From Acidovorax delafieldii (GTDB taxonomy: Bacteria; Pseudomonadota; Gammaproteobacteria; Burkholderiales; Burkholderiaceae_C), in NCBI RefSeq assembly GCF_007993815.1, contig NZ_VJWE01000014.1:186001-250000 (forward strand): a DNA stretch of 64,000 nt, in the 5' to 3' direction. Positions 44,379-53,342 of this stretch are shown here, in pieces. A program made the translations under genes and the position numbers. Numbering within the stretch: position 1 is the first letter of the stretch; every line of letters begins with the position of its first letter. The notes beneath the pieces were generated by a model, which searched no databases, had not been told where the DNA came from, and was given only the letters and a program-made list of their open reading frames with translations.

Positions 44379-47300
44379 ATGCCCACTGCCCGACTTTGCC
44401 CACTGGCCGATCTGGCCCACCGCATTCCCCGCGACTGCTGGATGGCCGAGCGTCTGGCGCAGGACCCTGAGGCCCTGGCCGATGAAACCGCGCTGTGGAT
44501 CACAGGCGACGCGCACTGGCCTGCGCTGCACCTCGACGCCCCCCTGGCCCAGGGCAGCCCGCTGCGCCAATGGCTGCAAGAGCAACCCGACGGCCCCAAT
44601 GAGGCCTCCGTACCCCGTGCGCCCTTTGTGATCGTGGTGGATGGAGACCTGCGCATCGACGGCGCCTTGACCAGCGCCGACACCGATGGCACGACGCACC
44701 TGGTCGTCAACGGCAACCTGCACGTGCAGAACGCCGTGATCGGCGGACAGCTGGTGTGTGTGCAAGGTGCGCTGCAGGTGCATGACCTGCTTTGGGGCCA
44801 CTACAACCATGGCGAGCTGCGCGTGCGTGGTGGGCTGCAAGCCCGGGTGGCGCTGTTCACCGACGAGTACCACCTGCACATCGAAGGCCAAGAACAGGTG
44901 GAGTGTTTGCTGGACGAGGTGCGCGGTGTGCCCCACCGTGCGGAGTTCTCGGCCGAGATCGTGGGTGCCGTGTTCTCCCCCGAGTTCCACGAGGGCGTGG
45001 ACGCCGGCGAAGACGGCCTGGCCGCCATGATCAGCCGCCGCCAGGTGCTGGCCGCCGTGCGGGCAGGCCAGAGCGCGGTGCGCAGCAGCGCAGACATCCA
45101 CGCCGACCAGCCTGTGGCCGACGACCTGTGCGCAGACAACTCCATCAGCATCGACAACATCCTGGCCGTGGTGCACACGCCAGTGATCGCGCACAAGGAA
45201 CACAAAGCCTACGGCTGGTTCCAGCAGACTGATTTCTCACTGTGCCAACGGCATGTGGACGAAGAAGGCGACGCGCGCGACGACAACGTGTTCATTACGG
45301 TGTGGAAAACCTGGGACTTCTACCTGTCGGTGGAGCAGGTGCCCGCGCCGCGCAACTGGCTGGAGCGCCTGGCCACCAAGCTGTGGCGCCACGCGGCCCC
45401 CACGGTCGCACAGCGCACGCTGCTCTATCGCCGCTACACGCAGGGGGAGCCCGGCGACTGGCAGGTGCTGGCGCCCCCCGCCGAGCCCGGCCACGACCCC
45501 GACGCCTGGAAGGCCTGCGAACACGCCTGGCGCGGAGTGCTGGACTATGTGCGCAAGGCCGTGGGCCAGCACCGTGCGCGTTACCCCCTTTACCAGAGCC
45601 TGCAAGCCACGATGACGGCCGAGCACATCGAGGCCTTCACCAGCCTGCCCGTGTTCACCGAGCAGTACAACGACTGGTGGGACAGCAACCGCAACGGCTA
45701 CTGGGAGGGCGAGGTCTGGGTGGGGGCGCGCCAGCCCTGCATGCACGACGGCGAACCCTGGGGCCGCGCGCTCAAATACAGCTGGCGCAACGGTGATGAC
45801 GCGCCGGGCGATGACGAAGACAACGCCCACAGCGCCTACCAGATCCATGTGGACGAGGCGCGCGAGGGGCCGGCCGCTGTCGAGTTCAGCTACGCCCAGC
45901 GCCAGAGTGACAGCCGCGCCCCCCTGCCCCGCTGCGCCGCCGACCACATTGCCCGCCTGCTGCGCTTTCACGGTCTGGTGCAGGCCCGCATCCGCGCGCG
46001 GCACGAAGAGGCGCAGGCCCAGCAGGCCGAGGCCCGCCGCATCGAAGCCGCCGTGCAACTGCTGGCCACCCCACCCTTGCCGCCCGACCTGCCCGATGCG
46101 GCCGTGTTTCCCGTCGAACTCATGACGCTGTCGGAGCAATGGCAGGCCGATGGGCAAGCCTACGTGGCGGCCATCCGCGCGCACCAGCTGGCCAACGATG
46201 CCCACCGCGCCGAGGCCTCGGCAACAGCCGGTGGCGGCGATGAGGAGAACGGCGCCGAAGAACACGACAACGCCCTGCCCGAAGACCCGCGCAAGGCCGA
46301 TGCGCCCACCGTGCTGCAACTGGCGCGCGTGGTGAGCCACTGGGCCGACGAAGATCTTGCCACGCGGTTTCGCCAGCGCTTTGCCTTTGCTCCGGATGCC
46401 TATGTGGCGCGTGCCGCCCAGGCCGGCCAATTCATCGGCCCCGTGTTTGTGCTGGACGATGACCGTGTGGTCGCCCGCATCGGCGCGGCCCATGACGACG
46501 ACGCCCGCTGGGTGTTGCTGCATGGCACAGAGCAAACGCCCCTGCCCGCCATCCAGGGCCTGGGCCGCTCGCCCGATCGCCGGTGCTTTGCCCAATGCGA
46601 CGGCCTGCACATCACCACCCACCACGGATGGAATGGCCCCGTGATTGCGCAATTTGCCCTGCCGCGCGGCAACGAAGGCCTGCCCCCGCAGGTGCTGGTG
46701 TCGGCAGGCCCGCTGGGGCAGCGCTGCGATGAAATCATTCCCTTCAACGATGGCCTGCGCGTGCTGCTGCGCAACCCCACAGGGGTGTATCTTCTGCACC
46801 CCGCAGCCCAAGGTGCCGACAGCCCAGTGCAACGCCTGCACCCGCAGACGTTTGAAGAAGATGGCCCCTACACCTGGCCCAAGAACCAGATGGATGAAAA
46901 GGTCGATGGTGAGACCGTCACAGTGCTGGCGCTGGACATGCTGCACATGGCCCTGTCGCCTGATGAGCGTCACATCGCAGTAGGCGACCAGGACAGCTGC
47001 CACATCGTGCTGGACGCGCACGGCGCTGTGGTGACCGAACACGAGCCCCTATCGTCTTACCCCCACCACGCGATGTTCTCGCACGACGGCACACGCCTGT
47101 TTGCCAACTCATGCCATCTGTATTGGGGCAATACCTGCTCGATCCCCATCGGGGCGGCAACGCCGGAAGGGACCGATGAGGACACCCCACCACTGGACGA
47201 ACGCTGCCGCGTGTACGCATCTGTGACCTTGCCGGGCCTGGTGATCCTGGGCGATGCGGACGGCTACCTGCACTCCATCAGCGACGAGGGACAAGCCCTG

Positions 47301-47507
47301 TGGCGCCACCACATCGGCAGCACGATCAGCGCTGTCGAGGCATCCCCCGATGGAGAAACCCTGTGGGCGGCCAGCTATGGCGGCTACCTGGTGCGGCTGC
47401 AGCGCAGCGAGGCGGGCATGGACCCTTACTCCATCAGCACGTCACTGTATGTGGAGACGCGGCGGTGGATATTCTGGCGGGATGAGGTGGGGCCGGTGCG
47501 GTGGTAG
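44379..47507 (+). CDS. Large protein with bactofilin-like beta-helix start and beta-propeller-like C-terminus
   Basis: Protein of 1042 residues from the ATG at 44379. Residues of roughly 80-190 read as stacked short strands (VVDGDLRIDGALTS, HLVVNGNLHVQNAVIGGQLVCVQGALQVHDLLWG), like polymer-forming bactofilin domains. The middle is Trp-rich, then has a coiled-coil-like, Glu/Ala-rich helix (RARHEEAQAQQAEARRIEAAVQ). The last 380 residues have repeats like LDMLHMALSPDERHIAVGDQDS and VILGDADGYLHSISDEGQALWRH, typical of beta-propellers. No signal peptide is visible. Function unknown; a scaffold is the simplest idea. The ATG at 44292 would add 29 residues with no family support. Confidence 0.7.
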   Translation: MPTARLCPLADLAHRIPRDCWMAERLAQDPEALADETALWITGDAHWPALHLDAPLAQGSPLRQWLQEQPDGPNEASVPRAPFVIVVDGDLRIDGALTSADTDGTTHLVVNGNLHVQNAVIGGQLVCVQGALQVHDLLWGHYNHGELRVRGGLQARVALFTDEYHLHIEGQEQVECLLDEVRGVPHRAEFSAEIVGAVFSPEFHEGVDAGEDGLAAMISRRQVLAAVRAGQSAVRSSADIHADQPVADDLCADNSISIDNILAVVHTPVIAHKEHKAYGWFQQTDFSLCQRHVDEEGDARDDNVFITVWKTWDFYLSVEQVPAPRNWLERLATKLWRHAAPTVAQRTLLYRRYTQGEPGDWQVLAPPAEPGHDPDAWKACEHAWRGVLDYVRKAVGQHRARYPLYQSLQATMTAEHIEAFTSLPVFTEQYNDWWDSNRNGYWEGEVWVGARQPCMHDGEPWGRALKYSWRNGDDAPGDDEDNAHSAYQIHVDEAREGPAAVEFSYAQRQSDSRAPLPRCAADHIARLLRFHGLVQARIRARHEEAQAQQAEARRIEAAVQLLATPPLPPDLPDAAVFPVELMTLSEQWQADGQAYVAAIRAHQLANDAHRAEASATAGGGDEENGAEEHDNALPEDPRKADAPTVLQLARVVSHWADEDLATRFRQRFAFAPDAYVARAAQAGQFIGPVFVLDDDRVVARIGAAHDDDARWVLLHGTEQTPLPAIQGLGRSPDRRCFAQCDGLHITTHHGWNGPVIAQFALPRGNEGLPPQVLVSAGPLGQRCDEIIPFNDGLRVLLRNPTGVYLLHPAAQGADSPVQRLHPQTFEEDGPYTWPKNQMDEKVDGETVTVLALDMLHMALSPDERHIAVGDQDSCHIVLDAHGAVVTEHEPLSSYPHHAMFSHDGTRLFANSCHLYWGNTCSIPIGAATPEGTDEDTPPLDERCRVYASVTLPGLVILGDADGYLHSISDEGQALWRHHIGSTISAVEASPDGETLWAASYGGYLVRLQRSEAGMDPYSISTSLYVETRRWIFWRDEVGPVRW

Positions 47508-47543
47508 CAGAGCAAGTCTGCCCACGGCAGCCACACCAGACTC

Positions 47544-47774
47544 TCATTTTGATCTGCAGGAAAACACATACCGACCAGGTCCGCGAAAGCGCTGGAACAC
47601 GGCTTCCCGCCCTCGTCCACATGCTGCGTTGGCCAGATTATTGACGTCCTCTTCTGTCGCAAAAGCGGGCCTGGCGATCTGAACGCCGAAGTCATAAGAC
47701 TCCACAACTCGCGGTTGGCAACCTGTCAATGCTGCCAAAATGCCCAAGCCCCATCCGGGCCCAAGAAGTCTCAT
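47544..47774 (-). CDS. Small putative lipoprotein
   Basis: Protein of 76 residues. The ATG at 47774 gives MRLLGPGWGLGILAALTGC, a lipobox with Cys at 19. The mature part is YDFGVQIARPAFATEEDVNNLANAACG to YVFSCRSK, with two more Cys that could form a disulfide. Not recognised. It is convergent with the 1042-residue gene, ending 36 nt from it. Confidence 0.55.
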   Translation of the reverse strand: MRLLGPGWGLGILAALTGCQPRVVESYDFGVQIARPAFATEEDVNNLANAACGRGREAVFQRFRGPGRYVFSCRSK

Positions 47775-47891
47775 GCAGATGTTCTGCCCACGCGGCGAAG
47801 GCGTGACGTTGGATGAGTGGGCACCGACAAGTGCAGTGCCCAGGTTAGGTTGAAGGAGCCCAACCCAGCTGCATGCATCAGCGACAAAATC

Positions 47892-48914
47892 TCACTGCGG
47901 CACCAGCTCCACGCGCCGGTTCTTGGCCTTGCCCTCATCGCTGTTGTTGCTGGCTACAGGTGCGAGCGACGCGACGCCATTGCCCACCAGGCGATTGGCC
48001 GCAATGCCGTAGTCCTTGGCCAGCACGGCGGCCACTGCGTCGGCGCGGCGCTTGGACAGCGCCAGGTTGCTATCGAAACTGCCCACGCTATCGGTATGGC
48101 CCACTACATGCAGCTTGACAGTGGGCTCGGCCTTCAGGAATGCGGCGATCTGCTCCAGCGAGGGTTTGGACTCGGGCTTCACGTCGGCCTTGCCAGTGTC
48201 GAACAGGATGCCGTAAATGGCGACCTTGCCATTGGCCGTGATGGACTTGCTGATGTCCGATGCGCTGACCACCACCATGTTTTGCTCCATGGCTTTGGTT
48301 TCCAGGATGTCCACTGCGATGTAGGCGCCCTGCCTGGATTTGTACGTAGCGTCTTCCTTAGGCCAGTCGATGGAGATCAGGCGCACGGTAGTGTTGCCCT
48401 TCTGGAAGGTCCCCGTGCGCACGGTGCTCGCATCGGCGCCATACATCACGTATTCGCTGCGGTTGTTCTTGATGAAGTCGCGCTGGCCACTGCTGAAGTT
48501 GGCCAAAAAGTTGGTGTAACTGCCCGCCGCACTGTCACGGGTGGAGTCATACAGCGCCGTGAAACCGCTGGCCGTAAGGTCGTTGGCATAGTTGCGAAAC
48601 AGCTCCAGCGACCGCGTGGCACCGGGGGCCTCGTACCACAGGCGGGTGAGCTTGCCTTCCAGAGTAAGTGGCGGCTGCACGTAGCGCCGCTTGTAGGTCT
48701 GCAGGTCGAACTCCTTGAACGTGGAAGTCTGGAACTCCACGGCGTCGAAGTTGCGCACCTCGTAGCCCACGATGGTGCTACCACCAAAACGCTTCACGGC
48801 GGGGTGATCCTTGGCGCCGGCAATGTCCTGTGCAAACGTTGGCCACACGCTGACCGAGGCCAGGAACCCGAGGCACAGCGATGCGCCCCACTGACGAAAC
48901 AGCTTCATGCTCAT
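47892..48914 (-). CDS. OmpA-family protein with N-terminal DUF4892-like domain
   Basis: Protein of 340 residues. The ATG at 48914 has CGGAG 8 nt upstream and leads into a signal peptide (MKLFRQWGASLCLGFLASVSVWPTFAQ). The N-terminal part (AGAKDHPAVKRFGGSTIVGYE and EGKLTRLWYEAPGATRSLELFRNY) resembles DUF4892. The C-terminal 120 residues are an OmpA-like peptidoglycan-binding domain: YGILFDTGKADVKPESKPSLEQIAAFL, HVVGHTDSVGSFDSNLALSKRRADAV and NRRVEL. It would be in the periplasm or outer membrane, holding peptidoglycan. Role beyond that unknown. Confidence 0.87.
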   Translation of the reverse strand: MSMKLFRQWGASLCLGFLASVSVWPTFAQDIAGAKDHPAVKRFGGSTIVGYEVRNFDAVEFQTSTFKEFDLQTYKRRYVQPPLTLEGKLTRLWYEAPGATRSLELFRNYANDLTASGFTALYDSTRDSAAGSYTNFLANFSSGQRDFIKNNRSEYVMYGADASTVRTGTFQKGNTTVRLISIDWPKEDATYKSRQGAYIAVDILETKAMEQNMVVVSASDISKSITANGKVAIYGILFDTGKADVKPESKPSLEQIAAFLKAEPTVKLHVVGHTDSVGSFDSNLALSKRRADAVAAVLAKDYGIAANRLVGNGVASLAPVASNNSDEGKAKNRRVELVPQ

Positions 48915-49222
48915 GGGCAATCTCCGGTTGAATACACGCATCGCTGACTGAGCTGCACCCGGCGTTGCGACAGGCGGCGGGCTCGCATCCATCATAGGCG
49001 AGCACCTGGCTGCAGGCCACCCAGCCTTCATGCGACGCCATGGCGCAGCGCGCCGCTTTCGCGAAATGCATCACGGTTTCACACCGGCTTTGTGTTGGAC
49101 ACCTCCCGCAAGCTTCATGTCACTTGCCAAACGCCGAACCGGATCCCACAGGAAATTGAGACCCATGCACTGGCTCATGGCATGAGCGTTGCATGCGCCC
49201 CCTGCACGCACTTGCACCCTCC
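48915..49222. other. 308-nt gap between divergent OmpA-family and MFS genes
   Basis: No supported gene or clear terminator. An ATG at 49193 is in frame with the MFS gene but adds only 10 residues. The gap must hold both promoters. Confidence 0.4.
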
Positions 49223-50509
49223 ATGACTTCATCCCACCGCTCCGCCCGCTCCCGTGCACCCGCTCCTCCAGATGCGCCACCACCCAGCGCCCCTGACCTC
49301 AGCACGCCGGTGCTCTTGCTCATGGCCGTGGCCTGCGGCCTGTGTGCGGGCAGCAACTACTTCAACCAGCCGCTGCTGCACTCCATTGCCACGCAGCTGC
49401 AAGTGCGGGACGCGTCGGCGGCGCTCATCGTGACGCTGGCGCAGGTGGCGTACGCGGCAGGGCTGCTGCTGTTGGTGCCGCTGGGCGACCTGCTGGAGCG
49501 GCGGCGGCTTATCACCACACTGATGCTGCTGGCCGCTCTGGGACTGTTTACCAGCGGGTTTGCGCACAACTACGCCATGCTGGCGCTGGGCACGCTGCTC
49601 ACCGGCCTGTTTTCGGTGGCGGCACAGGTGCTGGTGCCGCTGGCAGCCACCCTGGCAGCGCCGGGCCGCAGCGGCCGGGCCGTGGGGCTGGTGATGAGCG
49701 GGCTGCTGACCGGGATTCTGGCGGCGCGCAGTGTGGCAGGGCTGCTGTCAGAGGTGGGCGGCTGGACGCTGGTGTACCGGGTGGCGGGCGTCGCCATGGT
49801 GGCCGTGGCGTTGGCGCTGTGGTGGGTGATGCCCATGTCGCGCAATACGACCTCAGCACCGACACAGGGGTATGGACAGGTCTTGCGGTCGCTGGGCACG
49901 CTGGCCTTGCACCACCCCCGGTTGCGCAGCCGGGCCTTGCTGGGAGGGTTGTCGTTTGCCTCCGTCAGTGTGTTGTTCTCCACCATGGCGCTGCTGCTGG
50001 CGGGGCCTGCACACCGACTGGGCGACGCCGGCATTGGGCTGGTGGGGCTGGCGGGCGTGGCCGGTGCACTCATGGCCAATGTGGCAGGCCGCATGGCTGA
50101 CCGTGGGCAGGCGCAGGTGGCCACCGCCGCATCGGTAGGTTTGCTGCTGCTGGGCTGGGGCGCGCTGTGGCTGGGCGCCAGCAGCCTGGTGTGGTTTGTG
50201 GTGGGCATGCTGGTGGCCGACCTGGCGCTGCAGGGCGTGCACATCAGCAACCAGAACGTGATCTACCGGCTGGACCCCACCGCCCGCGCGCGGCTGAACG
50301 CGGTGTACATGACCAGCTACTTTGTGGGTGCGGCCACGGGCTCGGCGATGGGGTCGGTGGCCTGGCTGTGGGGCGGATGGGGCGCCACCTGCGCGCTGGG
50401 CATGGGCATTGCCGTGCTGAACGCGCTGGCACTGGCTTACGACCAGCGGCTGGCTGTGCGGGCGCTGGGTGATGGTGTGCGGCAGGCTACAGAAGGCGCA
50501 GGTGCGTAG
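49223..50509 (+). CDS. MFS transporter
   Basis: Inner-membrane protein of 428 residues with 12 predicted helices. LLMAVACGLCAGSNYFNQPLLHSIATQLQV opens helix 1, LLLVPLGDLLERRRLITTLML is the MFS signature loop between helices 2 and 3, and LVMSGLLTGILAARSVAGLLSEVGGWTLVYRVAG lies at the centre. The pattern is that of YnfM/sugar- or drug-exporter-like members common in proteobacteria. Substrate unknown. Confidence 0.87.
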   Translation: MTSSHRSARSRAPAPPDAPPPSAPDLSTPVLLLMAVACGLCAGSNYFNQPLLHSIATQLQVRDASAALIVTLAQVAYAAGLLLLVPLGDLLERRRLITTLMLLAALGLFTSGFAHNYAMLALGTLLTGLFSVAAQVLVPLAATLAAPGRSGRAVGLVMSGLLTGILAARSVAGLLSEVGGWTLVYRVAGVAMVAVALALWWVMPMSRNTTSAPTQGYGQVLRSLGTLALHHPRLRSRALLGGLSFASVSVLFSTMALLLAGPAHRLGDAGIGLVGLAGVAGALMANVAGRMADRGQAQVATAASVGLLLLGWGALWLGASSLVWFVVGMLVADLALQGVHISNQNVIYRLDPTARARLNAVYMTSYFVGAATGSAMGSVAWLWGGWGATCALGMGIAVLNALALAYDQRLAVRALGDGVRQATEGAGA

Positions 50510-50589
50510 CCCCCGGCAGCTGCCAGCGGCGTAATTTGTGACGTACCATCCTCGCACGGTCCCATCCCGAGACCTTTCAAGGAGGCCCC

Positions 50590-50733
50590 ATGGCCAAAGG
50601 CGAACAGCGCAGCAACAAGATGGCGAAGAAACCCAAAAAGGACACCTCGCCGCCCAAGGAACACAGCGCATCGGACCGGCCCATGCCGCCGATGACCACC
50701 GTCATGCCCAAGGGCAAAGACAAAAACAAATAG
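50590..50733 (+). CDS. 47-residue highly basic small protein
   Basis: A short ORF with a strong ribosome site (CAAGGAGG, 5 nt before the ATG). The product begins MAKGEQRSNKMAKKPKKD and ends PMTTVMPKGKDKNK. About a third of the residues are Lys or Arg. Similar MAKG-QRSN-KKPKK miniproteins are widespread in proteobacteria as hypothetical proteins; they look unstructured and could bind RNA or DNA. No function is known to me. It is downstream of the MFS gene (80 nt). Confidence 0.75.
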   Translation: MAKGEQRSNKMAKKPKKDTSPPKEHSASDRPMPPMTTVMPKGKDKNK

Positions 50734-50778
50734 GTCACACCAGCACTCCGCCTGCCCCGGCGAATACGCTACCAAAAC

Positions 50779-50819
50779 AATAGCTTCAGGCGCATATTGC
50801 ATAAGCGCCTGCAGCTATT
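50779..50819. repeat. Dispersed repeat acting as a likely bidirectional terminator
   Basis: AATAGCT, T, CAGGCGC (50779-50793) pairs with GCGCCTG, C, AGCTATT (50805-50819) across 11 nt; T-run on the right, A-rich left. It lies between the convergent 47-residue gene and the GGDEF/EAL gene, so this copy of the repeat is a good terminator for both. Confidence 0.7.
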
Positions 50820-50875
50820 TTTGTTTGAAATTCCGCATCAGGCAGCCCTTCATTCGGCGCTCGCCGCCGCCGGGC

Positions 50876-53197
50876 TCAGGCAGGCTGGGCCCACTGCGCC
50901 AGCCACTGTGCATCGGGCTCTGGCCGGCCAAACAGGTAGCCCTGGTACACGATGTCCGGGGCGCGCTGGCGCAGGAAGTCGGCCTGGGCCTGGGTCTCCA
51001 CCCCCTCGGCCACCACACGCAGGCCGAAGTGCCGTGCCACCGACAAGATGCCTTCGACCAGCACGCCATCGTCGGCATTGGTGGGGGCCTCGTGCACGAA
51101 CGACCGGTCGATCTTGATCTCCTGGATGGGCAGGCGCTTGAGGTAGGCCAGCGATGAGTAGCCGGTGCCAAAGTCGTCCAGCGACATGTCCACGCCCAGC
51201 GCGGCCAGGGCACGCATCTTGGCCACCGCGTCATCAAAGTCGTCGATCACCAGGCCTTCAGTCACTTCCAGCGTCAGCAGCCGGGGGTCTGCCCCCGTGG
51301 CAGCCAGCACTGCCCGCAGTTGCCCCACAAAACCCGCCTGCCGGAACTGCCGCGCGCTGAGGTTGACCGAGAGCCGCAACCGCCGCTCGCGGAACACCGG
51401 CTGCGCCAGCAGCGCGCAGGCATGGGCCAGCACCCACTCGCCCAGGCTGACGATGAGGTCGGACTCCTCGGCCACCGGAATGAACACGCCCGGCGCCACC
51501 AGGCCGTCACGCGGATGCTGCCAGCGCACCAGCACCTCGGCACCCGTGACCTGGCCCGACACATCCACCTGCGACTGCAGGTGCAGCCGCAGCTCGCCTG
51601 CGCCAATGGCATGGCGCAGTTCGCGCTCCACCCGAAAGCGCTGCTCGGCGGCCTCGCCCATGCCCTGCTCAAAAAACGCAGCCCGTCCGCCCCCGGCCTG
51701 CTTGGCGCGGTGCAGGGCGGTGCCCGCGCGCCGCAGCGCATCGTGAGCACCGTCGTCCGACGTTTGGGGGTACAGGGTGATACCCACGCTGGCGCCCAGT
51801 TGGGCGTCCTGCGCATCGCCCTCCAGACGCAAGGGGCGCAGCAAGGCGGCCTGCAGTTTTTCGGCAAAGGCCAGCGCATGCCGGCCCGCCAGCGAGGCAT
51901 CCACCCCCAGGCCATGCAGCACCACGGCAAACTCATCGCCCGCCACGCGCACCAGCAGGTCTTGGGGCGGCAGGATCTCGGACAGCCGCAGCGCCACGGC
52001 ACAGAGCAGTCGGTCCCCCATCTCGCTGCCGCGCGCATCGTTGAAAGTGGTGAACCGGTCCAGGTCCAGCAGCAGCAAGGCATGCTGGGTGGAAGGCGGG
52101 CGACCTGCACGCCCGCGCAACACGTGCAGCCGCTCCATCAGGGTGGACCGGTTGGGCAGGCTGGTGAGGCCGTCGAAATGCGCGAGGCGGTGAATTTCGT
52201 CGGCAGCGCGCTTGCGTTCGGTGATGTCCTGCTTGAGCTCCACATAGTGGCTCACGCGGCCGTCGGTCTGGCGGATGGGGGCCACCACTACAGACTCGAT
52301 CAATTCCTGCCCGTCCTTGCGGTAGTTGACCTGTTCGCCTGCCCAGCTGTCACCGCGCGCCAGTGTGGTGCGCAGGCCCTCGCGCTGCGCGGGCGCCAGG
52401 CCGTTGCTGGAATAGTCTGCCGAGGCGCGGCCCACCACCTCGTCGCGCGCGTAGCCCGTGCGGCGCACAAAGGCCTCGTTGACGTACTCGATGTCCTCGC
52501 GCAGATCGGTGATGACGATGGCCTCTGGACTTTGCTCCACTGCCCGCAACAGCTTGCGCAGCGACGCCTCGCTGGCTGCCAGGTTGGCCGCAGTCTGCTG
52601 GGCCTCACGCACCCGGCTCATGTAGTTGCGACGCGACAGCAGCGTGGCTGCAGCGGTCAGCACCAGAATGCCCGCAAGGTACACAGCACCCGCCACGCGG
52701 TTGGCCACCTGAACGGGCTTGAGCAACCCCTGAACGTCCGCCCAGATGAAACCCAGGAACAGCAGGGCCGTGAGCCCCACAAGCGTTAGCGTGGCACGCG
52801 CGCCCAGCAGCCATCCGGCCAGCACAATGATCACGGGGTAGTTCAGCAGGTTGGGGCCGTTCACGCCGCCATTGCGAGCCGCCACCAGCGACACCGATAC
52901 CCACACGCCCCACACCAGCAGATAGGTGGCCAGCGTCCACCGCCGCCAGCGGGCCAGCAGAAGCGCCGTGCCGCCAATGCAGCCAGCGACAAAGTTGAGC
53001 GCCACGCGCACTGGCTGCACGGGCTGATCCCACAGCAGCAGAAAGCCGATGACAAAACCCAGCAACATCACGGACCAACCCGCTACGCGCACCAGGTGGC
53101 GCGTTGTAGCGTCTTCGTGGTCTGGCAGCGGAACAACGGGGGCTTCGGCCATGGCGACGGGAATTACGGGGGAGGAAACCATCGTAACCGCAGGCAT
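50876..53197 (-). CDS. Membrane-bound PAS-GGDEF-EAL cyclic-di-GMP enzyme
   Basis: Protein of 773 residues. N-terminal hydrophobic helices (about 40-190), then a PAS domain (about 215-330: AVEQSPEAIVITDLREDIEYVNEAF), a GGDEF domain (about 335-500: AHFDGLTSLPNR, LLDLDRFTTFND, and the signature as VAGDEF at 418-423) and an EAL domain (from about 540; the signature reads AEVLVRW in place of EALVRW, with the metal-binding LDDFGTGYSSL and IKIDRSFV). AGDEF is often active; EVL is a common active EAL variant. So it may make, break, or switch cyclic-di-GMP. Its sensor end faces the membrane. Downstream of ylqF on the same strand. Confidence 0.92.
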   Translation of the reverse strand: MPAVTMVSSPVIPVAMAEAPVVPLPDHEDATTRHLVRVAGWSVMLLGFVIGFLLLWDQPVQPVRVALNFVAGCIGGTALLLARWRRWTLATYLLVWGVWVSVSLVAARNGGVNGPNLLNYPVIIVLAGWLLGARATLTLVGLTALLFLGFIWADVQGLLKPVQVANRVAGAVYLAGILVLTAAATLLSRRNYMSRVREAQQTAANLAASEASLRKLLRAVEQSPEAIVITDLREDIEYVNEAFVRRTGYARDEVVGRASADYSSNGLAPAQREGLRTTLARGDSWAGEQVNYRKDGQELIESVVVAPIRQTDGRVSHYVELKQDITERKRAADEIHRLAHFDGLTSLPNRSTLMERLHVLRGRAGRPPSTQHALLLLDLDRFTTFNDARGSEMGDRLLCAVALRLSEILPPQDLLVRVAGDEFAVVLHGLGVDASLAGRHALAFAEKLQAALLRPLRLEGDAQDAQLGASVGITLYPQTSDDGAHDALRRAGTALHRAKQAGGGRAAFFEQGMGEAAEQRFRVERELRHAIGAGELRLHLQSQVDVSGQVTGAEVLVRWQHPRDGLVAPGVFIPVAEESDLIVSLGEWVLAHACALLAQPVFRERRLRLSVNLSARQFRQAGFVGQLRAVLAATGADPRLLTLEVTEGLVIDDFDDAVAKMRALAALGVDMSLDDFGTGYSSLAYLKRLPIQEIKIDRSFVHEAPTNADDGVLVEGILSVARHFGLRVVAEGVETQAQADFLRQRAPDIVYQGYLFGRPEPDAQWLAQWAQPA

Positions 53198-53342
53198 AGA
53201 AAATGCCTATGAACAAAACGCCGCTGGAGTGGCTGCGGCGCCCATCCATCGGCATCTGCATCGGTGTCACCAAGAACCGTCGCCAGCTTCGGCCCAAAAT
53301 GGCCGCCGCAGCCTACAGGCCCGCAGGCGCAGGCCTGATCAA

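Noticed and set aside
45237-47042. 601-codon ORF on the minus strand
   Set aside because: Opposite the 1042-residue gene. That frame on the plus strand has domain-like repeats; the minus one is low in complexity.
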